Under the pieces are notes generated by a model. It was given only the letters and a program-made list of their open reading frames with translations. It made no database searches and had not been told where the DNA came from. From the NCBI RefSeq assembly GCF_900187615.1, contig NZ_FYDO01000001.1, forward strand, positions 124,001-188,000: a stretch of DNA of 64,000 bases, given 5' to 3'. Source of the stretch: Pseudomonas sp. Irchel s3f7 (lineage in GTDB: Bacteria > Pseudomonadota > Gammaproteobacteria > Pseudomonadales > Pseudomonadaceae). Of the stretch, positions 45,029 through 53,723 are shown piece after piece. The translations under genes were made by a program, and so were the position numbers. Each line of letters starts with the position of its first letter. Positions within the stretch are counted from its first letter, which is position 1.

Positions 45029-46132
45029 TCAGGCGGCAACGCGCAAGGGACGGGTCAGCGCCACGCCGTCTGCATCAAATAAATGGCAGTGCCGGGCGTC
45101 CAGGTGCAGGCTCAAGGTCTCGCCGTAACGACTCGCGAGGTCGCCGCGCACGCGCATGGTCAAGGCTTCGCCGGAGGCGGTGCGCACATGGCAGAAGGTG
45201 TCGCTGCCCAGACGTTCGCTGACATCGGCGGTGACTTGCAACGTGCAGTCGTCCGATTCGGCCAACGCCAGATGTTCCGGGCGAATGCCCAGTGTCACCG
45301 CGCCGCCGACGCTAAGCGTTGCGCCGCTCAAGGGCAGGCTGATGCGGGTGCCGGCGTCCAGTTGCACTTCACAACACTGACTGTCGACGCGGGTGAGCTT
45401 GCCCTTGAGGACACCCATTTTCGGTGTGCCGAGAAAACCTGCGACAAACAGGTTGGCCGGTTGGTGGTACAGGTCCAGCGGCGAACCGACCTGCTCGATC
45501 CTGCCGCCATTGAGCACGACGACTTTGTCGGCCATGGTCATGGCTTCGACCTGATCGTGCGTCACGTAGATCATCGTCGCTTGCAGCTCTTTGTGCAGGC
45601 GCAGCAGTTCCAGACGCATTTGCACCCGCAGGGCCGCGTCGAGGTTGGACAGCGGTTCGTCGAACAGGAAAATTTTCGGGTTGCGCACAATTGCCCGGCC
45701 GATCGCCACCCGTTGACGCTGGCCACCAGACAGTTGCTTGGGCTTGCGTTCCAGCATCGGCCCCAGTTCGAGAATGCGCGCTGCTTCGCCGACTTTCTTT
45801 TCCACTTCGGCCTTGGGGACTCCGGCCAGATCGAGGGCGAACGACATGTTCTTGCGCACGCTCATGTGTGGGTACAAGGCGTAGGTCTGGAACACCATCG
45901 CCAGGTCACGCTTGGCCGGGCTGACTTCGGTGATGTCGCGGCCATCGAGCTCGATGGCGCCGCCGCTGACTTCTTCCAGGCCAGCGATCAGGCGCAGCAG
46001 GGTGGATTTACCGCAACCCGAGGGACCGACGAAGACCACGAACTCTTTGTCGTTCACTTCAAGGTCAATGCCCTTGATGATGGAAAAGCCTTCGAAGCCT
46101 TTTTGCAGATTCTTGATTTTCAGGTTGGCCAT
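45029..46132 (-). CDS. mtlK: Polyol ABC transporter ATP-binding protein MtlK
   Basis: A 367-residue MalK/UgpC-type ATPase driving polyol import. Walker [11 protein letters not shown]-loop [12 protein letters not shown], signature LSGGQRQR, Walker [13 protein letters not shown] and the switch His in VTHDQ are all intact. A C-terminal TOBE-like regulatory domain follows (about residues 235-367). The ATG at 46132 (MANLKIKNL) is preferred over an in-frame codon 30 bp upstream. A REPIN separates it from mtlG. Confidence 0.94.
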   Translation of the reverse strand: MANLKIKNLQKGFEGFSIIKGIDLEVNDKEFVVFVGPSGCGKSTLLRLIAGLEEVSGGAIELDGRDITEVSPAKRDLAMVFQTYALYPHMSVRKNMSFALDLAGVPKAEVEKKVGEAARILELGPMLERKPKQLSGGQRQRVAIGRAIVRNPKIFLFDEPLSNLDAALRVQMRLELLRLHKELQATMIYVTHDQVEAMTMADKVVVLNGGRIEQVGSPLDLYHQPANLFVAGFLGTPKMGVLKGKLTRVDSQCCEVQLDAGTRISLPLSGATLSVGGAVTLGIRPEHLALAESDDCTLQVTADVSERLGSDTFCHVRTASGEALTMRVRGDLASRYGETLSLHLDARHCHLFDADGVALTRPLRVAA

Positions 46133-46181
46133 GACGATGAGCCTCCGTTTGTTGTTATTCAATTGAGCCGATCAGGCTTTT

Positions 46182-46265
46182 TGTAGGAGCCGGCTTGCTG
46201 GCGATGACGACCACAAGCGCGATGCAAATTTCGAGGGCCGCATCGCCAGCAAGCCGGCTCCTACA
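46182..46265. repeat. REPIN between mtlK and mtlG
   Basis: A REP variant, TGTAGGAGCCGGCTTGCTGG with its inverted copy, encloses a short spacer within the mtl operon. The arms differ at the stem centre (CCGG instead of GAGC) from the main family here. Confidence 0.92.
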
Positions 46266-46298
46266 AGGGATTGCGTTGGGGCAGCAATCCGGGTCGAT

Positions 46299-47129
46299 TC
46301 ATTTCACGGCGCCGAACGACAACCCGCGTACCAGTTGTTTCTGGCTGATCCAGCCGAAGATCAGGATCGGTGCGCAGGCCAGCGTCGAGACCGCCGATAA
46401 CTTGGCCCAGAACAACCCTTCGGGGCTTGAGTACGATGCGATCAGCGCGGTCAGTGGCGCGGCTTTCGACGAGGTCAGGTTCAAGGACCAGAACGCCTCG
46501 TTCCAACACAGGATCAGCGACAACAACACTGTGGAGGCCAGTCCGCCCTTGGCGATCGGCAGCAGCACCCGGACCATTTCCTGCCACAACGTGGCGCCAT
46601 CGAGACGAGCGGCTTCGAGGATGTCTTTGGGGATGTCCTTGAAGTAGGTGTAAATCATCCAGACCACAATCGGCAGGTTGATCAGCGTGTAGATCACGAT
46701 CAGCGCAATGCGCGTGTCGAGCAGGCCGAAGCTCTTGGCCAGCAGGTAGATCGGCATCAGCACGCCCACCGGCGGCAGCATCTTGGTCGAGAGCATCCAC
46801 AACAGGGTGCCTTTGGTGCGTTGGGTTTCGTAGAACGCCATCGAGTAGGCCGCCGGCACCGCGATCAGCAGGCTCAGGGCCGTGGCGCTGAAGGAAATCA
46901 CCACCGAGTTCCAGGCGAAACTGAAGTAATCGCTGCGCTCGTTGATGTGCAGGTAGTTCTCCAGGGTCGGCATGAAGAAGAACTGCGGCGGTGTGGCGAA
47001 GGCGTCGATCTCGGTTTTGAAACTGGTCAGCACCATCCAGAAAATCGGGAAAAAAACCAGGATCGCGATAGCCCAGGCCAGCGTGCCGAGCAACAGGCTT
47101 TGCAAACGACGGGATTGTTGAAGGGTCAT
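46299..47129 (-). CDS. mtlG: Polyol ABC transporter permease MtlG
   Basis: A 276-residue inner-membrane permease with six hydrophobic segments, of the MalG type. The EAA loop that docks the ATPase reads EAARLDGATLWQEMVRVLLP. It forms the channel with MtlF. It starts 8 bp after mtlF's stop, and a REPIN follows. Confidence 0.93.
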   Translation of the reverse strand: MTLQQSRRLQSLLLGTLAWAIAILVFFPIFWMVLTSFKTEIDAFATPPQFFFMPTLENYLHINERSDYFSFAWNSVVISFSATALSLLIAVPAAYSMAFYETQRTKGTLLWMLSTKMLPPVGVLMPIYLLAKSFGLLDTRIALIVIYTLINLPIVVWMIYTYFKDIPKDILEAARLDGATLWQEMVRVLLPIAKGGLASTVLLSLILCWNEAFWSLNLTSSKAAPLTALIASYSSPEGLFWAKLSAVSTLACAPILIFGWISQKQLVRGLSFGAVK

Positions 47130-47137
47130 GGCAGGCC

Positions 47138-48064
47138 TCAGGCTTTGTCTGTCAGGTTTTTACCGATCATCCGCACCAGCACGATGGCCGCGACATTGGC
47201 GATGACCACCGCAATCAAGCCGCCAGCGGACGCCATGCCGACGTCGAACTGCACCAGCGCCTGGTTGTAGATGAGGTAGGCGAGGTTGGTCGAGGCATAG
47301 CCGGGGCCGCCGTTGGTGGTGGTGAAGATTTCGGCGAACACCGAGAGCAGGAAGATGGTTTCGATCATCACCACCACCGCAATCGGCCGTGCCAGGTGCG
47401 GCAGGGTCAAGTGCCAGAAGATCGCGATGGGGCCGGCACCGTCCAGGCGTGCGGCTTCTTTCTGTTCCTGGTCGAGGGACTGCATGGCGGTCATCAAAAT
47501 CAGGATGGCGAACGGCAGCCATTGCCACGAGACAATGATGATGATCGACAGCAGCGGGTAGTGCGCCAGCCAGTCCACCGGTTGCGCGCCGAACAGTTTC
47601 CAGACGTAGGCGAGAATCCCCGACACCGGATGGAAAATCAGGTTCTTCCAGATCAGTGCGCCCACCGTGGGCATGATGAAGAACGGCGAGATCAGCAGCA
47701 CCCGCACGATGCCGCGACCGAGAAACTCACTGGCCTCCAGCAACGCACTGATCAACACACCGAACACCACGCTGATCAGCAGCACGCTGCCCACCAGCAA
47801 CAACGTATTGGTGGCGCCGGGCAGGAAGCCCGAGTCCGTCAGGAAATAAGAGAAGTTCTCCAGCCCGACAAATTCGTTTTCACCCGGATCAAGCAGGTTG
47901 TAGCGGATCATCGAGAAGTAGAGGGTCATGCCCAGAGGCACGATCATCCACAACAGCAGCAGCGCTACCGAAGGGCTGACCAGGAACCAGCCGGGGTTGG
48001 CCACGCGGCTTTTGCGCTGGGGCTGGGCAATATCCATATGAGCTTTGGCAGTTAAAGTATTCAT
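47138..48064 (-). CDS. mtlF: Polyol ABC transporter permease MtlF
   Basis: A 308-residue permease of the MalF type with six hydrophobic segments. The EAA loop is EAARLDGAGPIAIFWHLTLP. A second Met at residue 10 (MDIAQPQRK) could be the true start. It follows mtlE with a REPIN in the 145-bp gap. Confidence 0.93.
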   Translation of the reverse strand: MNTLTAKAHMDIAQPQRKSRVANPGWFLVSPSVALLLLWMIVPLGMTLYFSMIRYNLLDPGENEFVGLENFSYFLTDSGFLPGATNTLLLVGSVLLISVVFGVLISALLEASEFLGRGIVRVLLISPFFIMPTVGALIWKNLIFHPVSGILAYVWKLFGAQPVDWLAHYPLLSIIIIVSWQWLPFAILILMTAMQSLDQEQKEAARLDGAGPIAIFWHLTLPHLARPIAVVVMIETIFLLSVFAEIFTTTNGGPGYASTNLAYLIYNQALVQFDVGMASAGGLIAVVIANVAAIVLVRMIGKNLTDKA

Positions 48065-48105
48065 GGTGTTAAACCGATTGGGAACGAGAGGATGCTTGGC
48101 GCAAG

Positions 48106-48198
48106 ACCTGTAGGAGCTGGCTTGCCAGCGATGGATGCGACGCCGATCTATAGACGTACCGCGTTATCGTTCATCGCCGGCAAGCTGGCTCCTACAGG
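48106..48198. repeat. REPIN between mtlE and mtlF
   Basis: Inverted arms CCTGTAGGAGCTGGCTTGCC (from 48106) and GGCAAGCTGGCTCCTACAGG (to 48198). It lies in the gap after the binding-protein gene, a place where stable hairpins commonly raise the level of the upstream message. Confidence 0.92.
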
Positions 48199-48209
48199 AG
48201 GGGGTGGGG

Positions 48210-49520
48210 TTACTTGGGATAACCTGCGCGCTTCATTTCGCGTTCAGTGGTTTGCTGGGCCGCCGCCAGGGCCTGGTCGACTGTGGTCTGGCCGATCAGT
48301 GCCGCCGAGAAGGATTTGCCGACCTGGGTGCCAATGCCCTGGAACTCGGGAATGGTCACCAATTGAATCCCGATGTAAGGCACCGGCCTGGCGCCCGGCT
48401 TGCTCGGGTCGGCGGCTTTGAGCGACTCCAGGGTGACCTGGGCGAACGGCGCGGCGCTCATGTACGCCTCGCTGTAGGTCGAGGCCCGCGTGCCCGGTGG
48501 TACGTTGACGATGCCGTTTTTTTTCGCGACCAGGGCCCCGTATTCCTTGGACGTGGCCCAGGCACTGAAAATTTTAGCCGCGTCCTTGGCTTTGGAACTG
48601 GTGGGAATGGCCAGTGCCCAGGAGTACAACCAGGCCGAGCCCTTGTCGGTGACCTGATGCGGCGCATAGGTGAAACCGACGTGATCCGCGACCTTGCTCT
48701 GGGTCTTGTCGGTAACGAACGAGCCGGCGACGCTGGCATCGACCCAGATCGCGCATTTGCCGCTGTTGAACAGCGCCAGATTTTCGTTGAAACCATTGCT
48801 CGACGCCCCCGGCGGGCCGGATGCCTTCATGGTGTCGACGTAGAAGTTCAGCGCGTTTTTCCACTCTGGTCCGCTGAATTCCGGTTTCCACTGTTCATCA
48901 AACCAACGTGCGCCATAGGCATTGGCGACGGTGCTGATCAACGCCATGTTCTCGCCCCAACCGGCCTTGCCTCGCAGGCATATTCCGTACTGCTCTTTGT
49001 CTTTGTGGGTGAGTTTGCTGGCGAACTCGCCGATCTGTTCCCAGGTCGGCTGTTCGGGCATGGTCAGGCCGGCGTCCTTGAACAGGTCGGTGCGGAAATA
49101 GGTGATGGAACTCTCCGCGTAGAACGGCAGGGCATACAGCGAACCCTTTACCGACAGGCCTTCACGAACTGATGGAAACACGTCATCGAGCGCATAACTG
49201 GCCGGCAGGTCGGTCATCGGCTCCAGCCAACCCTTGGCTCCCCAGAGTGCGGCTTCGTACATGCCGATGGTGAGCACGTCGAACTGCCCGCCCCGGGTGG
49301 CGATGTCGGTGGTCAGGCGTTGGCGCAGGACGTTTTCCTCCAGCACCACCCAATTGAGCTTGATGTCCGGGTGCTCGGCCTCGAAGGTTTTCGAGAGCTT
49401 TTGCATGCGGATCATGTCGCTGTTATTGACGGTGGCGATGGTCAGTGTCTGGGCGCCGAGGCTGACGCTGCTGACGGTCAGGCAGGTGAGGGCAAGCACA
49501 GCTTTTACGGAAGGTCGCAT
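48210..49520 (-). CDS. mtlE: Polyol ABC transporter substrate-binding protein MtlE
   Basis: A 436-residue periplasmic binding protein for mannitol, sorbitol or arabitol. A signal peptide (1-23, ending SLGAQ) precedes a two-lobed solute-binding fold of the MalE-like cluster: FDVLTIGMYEAALWGAKGWL, YALPFYAESSITYFR and a Trp/Tyr-rich cleft. It is the first gene of the operon and lies 255 bp from mtlR. It would be the most abundant product. Confidence 0.94.
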   Translation of the reverse strand: MRPSVKAVLALTCLTVSSVSLGAQTLTIATVNNSDMIRMQKLSKTFEAEHPDIKLNWVVLEENVLRQRLTTDIATRGGQFDVLTIGMYEAALWGAKGWLEPMTDLPASYALDDVFPSVREGLSVKGSLYALPFYAESSITYFRTDLFKDAGLTMPEQPTWEQIGEFASKLTHKDKEQYGICLRGKAGWGENMALISTVANAYGARWFDEQWKPEFSGPEWKNALNFYVDTMKASGPPGASSNGFNENLALFNSGKCAIWVDASVAGSFVTDKTQSKVADHVGFTYAPHQVTDKGSAWLYSWALAIPTSSKAKDAAKIFSAWATSKEYGALVAKKNGIVNVPPGTRASTYSEAYMSAAPFAQVTLESLKAADPSKPGARPVPYIGIQLVTIPEFQGIGTQVGKSFSAALIGQTTVDQALAAAQQTTEREMKRAGYPK

Positions 49521-49719
49521 CGTGCACTCCTGTTCTGCACCCGGTAGGTTGCAGAAGGACAGTTATTGTTTTTGTGTCTTCCGAGGGCAGGAAGAAGTGC
49601 GCTGATTACAACGTTCTATCGAGGGCGAGACAAATCGTCCGTCGCACTTTCATCGATACTATTTTGCACTGGGTTCTGGAGCGGTAGACGCACGGGGAGG
49701 GGTTACATCGATGGAACGC

Positions 49720-49777
49720 AAAAAAGATCGCAGCCTCCGGCAGCTCCTACCGTTGGAACGCGATCTTTTGATCTTTT
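49720..49777. repeat. Second-family REP pair at the mtlR 3' end
   Basis: AAAAAAGATCGCAGCCTCCG with GGCAGCTCCTACC and a closing GCGATCTTTTGATCTTTT. The arms AAAAGATCGC (49722-49731) and GCGATCTTTT (49760-49769) pair perfectly. It begins at the mtlR stop codon and can act as its terminator. Fragments of the same family are at 29480 and 35226. Confidence 0.75.
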
Positions 49778-50681
49778 AACCCAAGTTTTGCTCGGTCAGT
49801 CGCTGCACGGCCAGGCGTCGATAATGCGACGGGGTCATGCCTCTGAGCTGCTGAAAACGCCGATTGAAATTGGAAATATTATTGAACCCCGACTCGAAGC
49901 AAACATCGGTCACCGATTTGTTGCCGTCTGCCAACAATTCGCAGGACTTGCTGATACGCAGGCGATTTACGAACTCGATGAAGCACCGCCCGGTAGCCTG
50001 CTTGAACACCCGGCTGAAGTACGTGGGCTTCATGCCCAAATGGTCGGCGACTTCTTCCAGCGGTAATTCACGTGCGTAGTGAGCGAAGATGTAGTCCACC
50101 GCGCGGTTGGTGCGATCGATGTTGTGCTCGTCGGTCAGCTGCGGCGTCGTTGCACCGGACAGCAATTGGTAGTCGTCTGTGGCGGCGAGCAATTCCAGCA
50201 GGATGAAAAAATGCCCGAGCCGCGTCATGCCCGTGGTGTCGGCAATGCGTTGCATCAAGCTCATTGCCTGCCGAATGGTGTCTTGGGAACGAAACTCGAT
50301 ACCGTACCTCGCACGCTCCAGCAGCGGCACCAGGGTCTTCAATTCGGCGAATACCTGGGTGCCGCTGTCGAACAACTCGTCGGTGAAATTCACCAGCATG
50401 TCGCGCTTGGGCACCACTTCATCTTCGGCCACCTGGCTGATCCAGTTATGGGGCAGGTTGGGGCCGGTCAGGAACAGGGTTTGGGGATAGAAGTTGCCGA
50501 TGTAGTCGCCGATGAACACCTTCCCGGAACTGGCGACGATCAGGTGCAACTCGTATTCCTTGTGAAAATGCCAGCGCACCAAAGGGCAGGGAAAACCATG
50601 CTGACGGTAGATGATGGACAGGCCGTTGTGGTCGTCCATCAATTCGTAGGAAGGGTCGGTGACTCTGGCGGTGCGTGTCAT
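49776..50681 (-). CDS. mtlR: AraC-family activator MtlR
   Basis: A 301-residue activator of the mtl operon. It has an N-terminal cupin effector domain (WHFHKEYELHLIVASSGKV and LTGPNLPHNW). The C-terminal double HTH begins about residue 200: LPLEEVADHLGMKPTYFSRV, then VTDVCFESGFNNISNFNRRF. The ATG at 50681 gives the published length for P. fluorescens MtlR. It is co-directional with, and just upstream of, mtlE. The 199-bp gap to mtlE should hold its binding sites, but none is obvious by eye. Confidence 0.92.
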   Translation of the reverse strand: MTRTARVTDPSYELMDDHNGLSIIYRQHGFPCPLVRWHFHKEYELHLIVASSGKVFIGDYIGNFYPQTLFLTGPNLPHNWISQVAEDEVVPKRDMLVNFTDELFDSGTQVFAELKTLVPLLERARYGIEFRSQDTIRQAMSLMQRIADTTGMTRLGHFFILLELLAATDDYQLLSGATTPQLTDEHNIDRTNRAVDYIFAHYARELPLEEVADHLGMKPTYFSRVFKQATGRCFIEFVNRLRISKSCELLADGNKSVTDVCFESGFNNISNFNRRFQQLRGMTPSHYRRLAVQRLTEQNLG

Positions 50682-50754
50682 GTCCGGTGTGGTCTTCTTG
50701 TTTTCCAGGCGCCAATCATGCACCCCCGCCCAAGACAGTTCCAGTTCGCTTCCC

Positions 50755-51621
50755 TTATGTCCTTTGCAGTCCCCTGGAAAAGTTGATTTCCCTGCAATAG
50801 GCGACCAATTGTGTGTCTCCAATATAGTCGGCATTAATGATGCTGCATTTTGGTGCCCACCCGGAGTTCGGACCAAACCAATCGTTCAGCTCTTGGGTCA
50901 ATCGCATGACACCTATCGACTTGGTATAACTGGTGGCGGATAACGACCAAAGCAAGTCTTCGTCAGGAGGGCTGATGAGGGTGTGTTCAATGAAGTGTCT
51001 TAGCGCTGCGGGTGATGTGACGTCGCTACCACTCCAGCGATGATTTATTTTTGGCCAATAGAGGGGGGAATCCAAATCTGGATGCCTATCGCAGGCCAAT
51101 ACAACTCTTTGCAAACTACTCGTTTTCTTAAGTTCGCCCAATGTCAAATAACGGTTTTTCTTCGGAATAAGCCGGGTACCCAGTTCGCTGATGACGGCAT
51201 CGTGAAATCCTTGGTAGTCGAATTGTCGCTCATCACGGCCCTGGAGTTTATGTATATCCAGAATGACGAATTCATCGGGGTTTTCATTGAGGAAAAAGTT
51301 CAGGCTTTTGAACAATTCAGCCAACGATCGGCCTGTGAGCATCTCATAGCCGTGAAAGGTATGAAATTTTCTTATGCCCAACCAGTGCTCGTCTGAAAGA
51401 AATCGTAAATCAAGTGCCCGCACGCCCTCATTGAGTTGCTGGATAAAGGGACCCTCCTGGCAGACAAACCAGCCTTGGAACGGTTGAAGGTGCGGAAGAT
51501 AAGGGAAGTCATAATCCATACCCGCGTTATGGGCCCCAGGCCAGACCAATTCCATCAGGGTCAAGTTATCAATAGCGGGTGACGCCGCCATCCAGTTTTT
51601 ATGGGGGTGGTTATTTGTCAT
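50755..51621 (-). CDS. Phosphatidylinositol-specific phospholipase C-like protein
   Basis: A 288-residue protein with the PI-PLC X-box fold. The first catalytic His is in VWPGAHNAGMDYDF, followed by QLNEGVRALDLRF (Arg/Asp) and the second His region FHTFHGYEML; DEFVILDIHKL contributes an acidic strand. No signal peptide is visible, unlike secreted Bacillus PI-PLC. The gene is more AT-rich than its neighbours, suggesting acquisition. AAAGGA precedes the ATG. The lipid substrate is unknown. Confidence 0.8.
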   Translation of the reverse strand: MTNNHPHKNWMAASPAIDNLTLMELVWPGAHNAGMDYDFPYLPHLQPFQGWFVCQEGPFIQQLNEGVRALDLRFLSDEHWLGIRKFHTFHGYEMLTGRSLAELFKSLNFFLNENPDEFVILDIHKLQGRDERQFDYQGFHDAVISELGTRLIPKKNRYLTLGELKKTSSLQRVVLACDRHPDLDSPLYWPKINHRWSGSDVTSPAALRHFIEHTLISPPDEDLLWSLSATSYTKSIGVMRLTQELNDWFGPNSGWAPKCSIINADYIGDTQLVAYCREINFSRGLQRT

Positions 51622-51740
51622 TGCGCAATCCTTTGCTGAATGAAAATGAAAGAACTCTCGACGTAGTAACGGTTATCGAGTTCTTTATTTTTGGTTGTAA
51701 TTTATAGACTGCGCAAGGGCGTGGTGGTTTCAGGATGTTG

Positions 51741-53033
51741 TTATTGGACTTTGTTTTTAACCTCTATCCATTGCGACATGTATTGGGTGCTCTTGTGCTG
51801 GTGGTGGCGCAACATGCTGCCGGTGAAGTTGTCTCTTCTAAGTTGCGCTAATTGCTGTTGGCTCTCGATTATCTTTTTGATCAATGCATTACCGTGAACG
51901 GACTGCTGATAACGTTCGACCAACAACGCACGCCCGTTATCCTGGGCGACGTTCCAGCTTGTTTTATCGTTATGCAGCCGAACGGCACAGTCGGCAAACT
52001 CCTGGGCGGTCAGCGCCACAGCGCCGGGCCATGGCTCCTGGTCATGCATGGCTTCGGCCCCCATCGGTGTCGTGACAATCGGGGTGCCGCACAGCATGGC
52101 GTCGACGATTTTACCTTTGATGCCAGCACCAAAACGCAGCGGGGCCATGCAGATCCGTGCCGCCGACATGACCTCCAATGCATCCTCGGCCCAGTTCTTC
52201 ACGTGGAACCCTTGGGTTGCATTGTGCAGCGCCGTGGCTTTGGGCGGCGTATAGGCGCCGTAGATATGCAACTGCGCTCCGGGGATCTGCTCGCGGATCA
52301 ATGGCCAAATCGCCGTTTTCAACCACAGCACGGCATCCCAGTTAGGCGCATGGCGGAAGTTGCCTATGTGCAGAAAGTGCGCCCGTTCCTCAAAGGTTCT
52401 CGGTGGCTCGGTTGGTGGATCCACCATCAACGGGCACCAATGCAGCAGGCTGCGGGGCACCTGAAACTGTTCGACGAGCAGTTCGATTTCCACTTCGGAG
52501 ACCATCAGGTTCAAGTCGCAACGATAAATCGCCGCGATTTCCCGTTTGGCCACATCGGTATCGGCCATGAGCTGAAACTCTTCGCGTAACGCCGGTGCAA
52601 AAAGGTCGTTGAAGTCGTTGGTGTCGTCGCTGGCCTTCAATCGATCCTTGAGTCGTTGCTGCCGCGCATCGCGCAAGCTTTGCAGGTCGGACGTCTCAAG
52701 CACCCGCAGCGCATTCGGGCAGTGTTTTTCAACGCGCCAGCCGAATTGCTCCTCCATCATGAAACGGTCGAACAGCACGATGTCCGGTGCAAGTTCGCTG
52801 ACAAAGGCATCGAAGCTGCTGTTATTGAGCTCGATCGGCACTTGGCGAATGCCCAGCGCGGTCAGGTCGGCCGGGTGCTCACCGTCGCTGGCGGGGCTGC
52901 TGAACGTAATGTCCCAGCCTTGCTGCAGGAAGGTTTGCAGGATTTGCATCATGTGCCCGCCGGCGGCCGAGGAGCGGGGTTCAGGCCAGACGTAACCAAT
53001 GACCAAAACTTGGGTGGCGCGGGGTTGACTCAT
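51741..53033 (-). CDS. Glycosyltransferase (GT-B, group 1)
   Basis: A 430-residue GT-B glycosyltransferase. The N-terminal domain starts QVLVIGYVWPEPRSSAAGGH with the glycine-rich acceptor loop. The C-terminal donor domain has HIGNFRHAPNWDAVLWL, and APLRFGAGIKGKIVDAMLCG followed by TPIVTT, where the nucleotide-sugar contact usually lies. The last 30 residues are His/Gln/Lys-rich and encoded by more AT-rich DNA. AAGGAACC precedes the ATG at 53033. It lies upstream of the PI-PLC-like gene; the acceptor is unknown. Confidence 0.82.
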   Translation of the reverse strand: MSQPRATQVLVIGYVWPEPRSSAAGGHMMQILQTFLQQGWDITFSSPASDGEHPADLTALGIRQVPIELNNSSFDAFVSELAPDIVLFDRFMMEEQFGWRVEKHCPNALRVLETSDLQSLRDARQQRLKDRLKASDDTNDFNDLFAPALREEFQLMADTDVAKREIAAIYRCDLNLMVSEVEIELLVEQFQVPRSLLHWCPLMVDPPTEPPRTFEERAHFLHIGNFRHAPNWDAVLWLKTAIWPLIREQIPGAQLHIYGAYTPPKATALHNATQGFHVKNWAEDALEVMSAARICMAPLRFGAGIKGKIVDAMLCGTPIVTTPMGAEAMHDQEPWPGAVALTAQEFADCAVRLHNDKTSWNVAQDNGRALLVERYQQSVHGNALIKKIIESQQQLAQLRRDNFTGSMLRHHQHKSTQYMSQWIEVKNKVQ

Positions 53034-53103
53034 GAAAGGGTTCCTTGACGCGGGCACGGGGCTGGCTGAAAAGGGCGTCATTTAACCACAACGTGCAGGA
53101 GGA

Positions 53104-53466
53104 TCAGCCAAGGATGCTTTTGACCTTGTCCCGCAACTGATCAATCGAAAACGGCTTGCCAATGACGTGCATGTCAGCGGGCACCTCAATGCTGTCGGCA
53201 TAACCGCTGGCAAACAGAACGGGCAGGGCAGGACGCAATGTGCGTGCTTCTGTGGCCAGTTCGCGACCGTCCATAACGGGCAACCCGACATCCGTCATCA
53301 TCAAGTCGATGTGTTGGCTCGTATCCTTGAGCGTTTCCAGCGCCTGTTCGCTGCCATCGGCCTCAAGCACCTTGAACTCCAATTCCTCCAGCACATCGAC
53401 AATCAACATGCGCACGATGGCATCGTCTTCGACAACAAGGATGGTATGCACATCGGCGTGGGACAT
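53104..53466 (-). CDS. Single-domain response regulator
   Basis: A 120-residue stand-alone receiver. The acidic pocket is VVEDD (12-15), the phospho-acceptor Asp59 is in MMTDVGLPVMDG, then FASGYAD (Thr/Ser position) and Lys in VIGKPFS. No output domain is present. AGGA lies about 10 nt before the ATG at 53466. It is divergent from the triple-receiver hybrid kinase and probably exchanges phosphate with kinases in this cluster. Confidence 0.9.
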   Translation of the reverse strand: MSHADVHTILVVEDDAIVRMLIVDVLEELEFKVLEADGSEQALETLKDTSQHIDLMMTDVGLPVMDGRELATEARTLRPALPVLFASGYADSIEVPADMHVIGKPFSIDQLRDKVKSILG

Positions 53467-53723
53467 AGTGGGCATTCCTGAAAAAATGGATGACTCGGTT
53501 CGGTCGAAATCACCGGCCTCTTGCATCAGTAAGTGGCGGATCCCGACAAGTTCCCCGTGCCGTAAAAAAGAATAGCGGTACAGCGCGGGCTAGGATAACC
53601 CGTGCCCTCGTGTGGTAGCACTGGAACGTAGGACTTTGCGCGAAAACATGTCAGAAAATTGGATCCCTTTGCCGTTTTTGGGGCAAACTCGTTGCATTCT
53701 GACGGTTCGACAAGGCCTGCCCC

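Noticed and set aside
43903..46186. Long plus-strand frames opposite mtlD and mtlK
   Set aside because: Antisense to enzymes with all catalytic motifs; His/Gln-rich nonsense composition.
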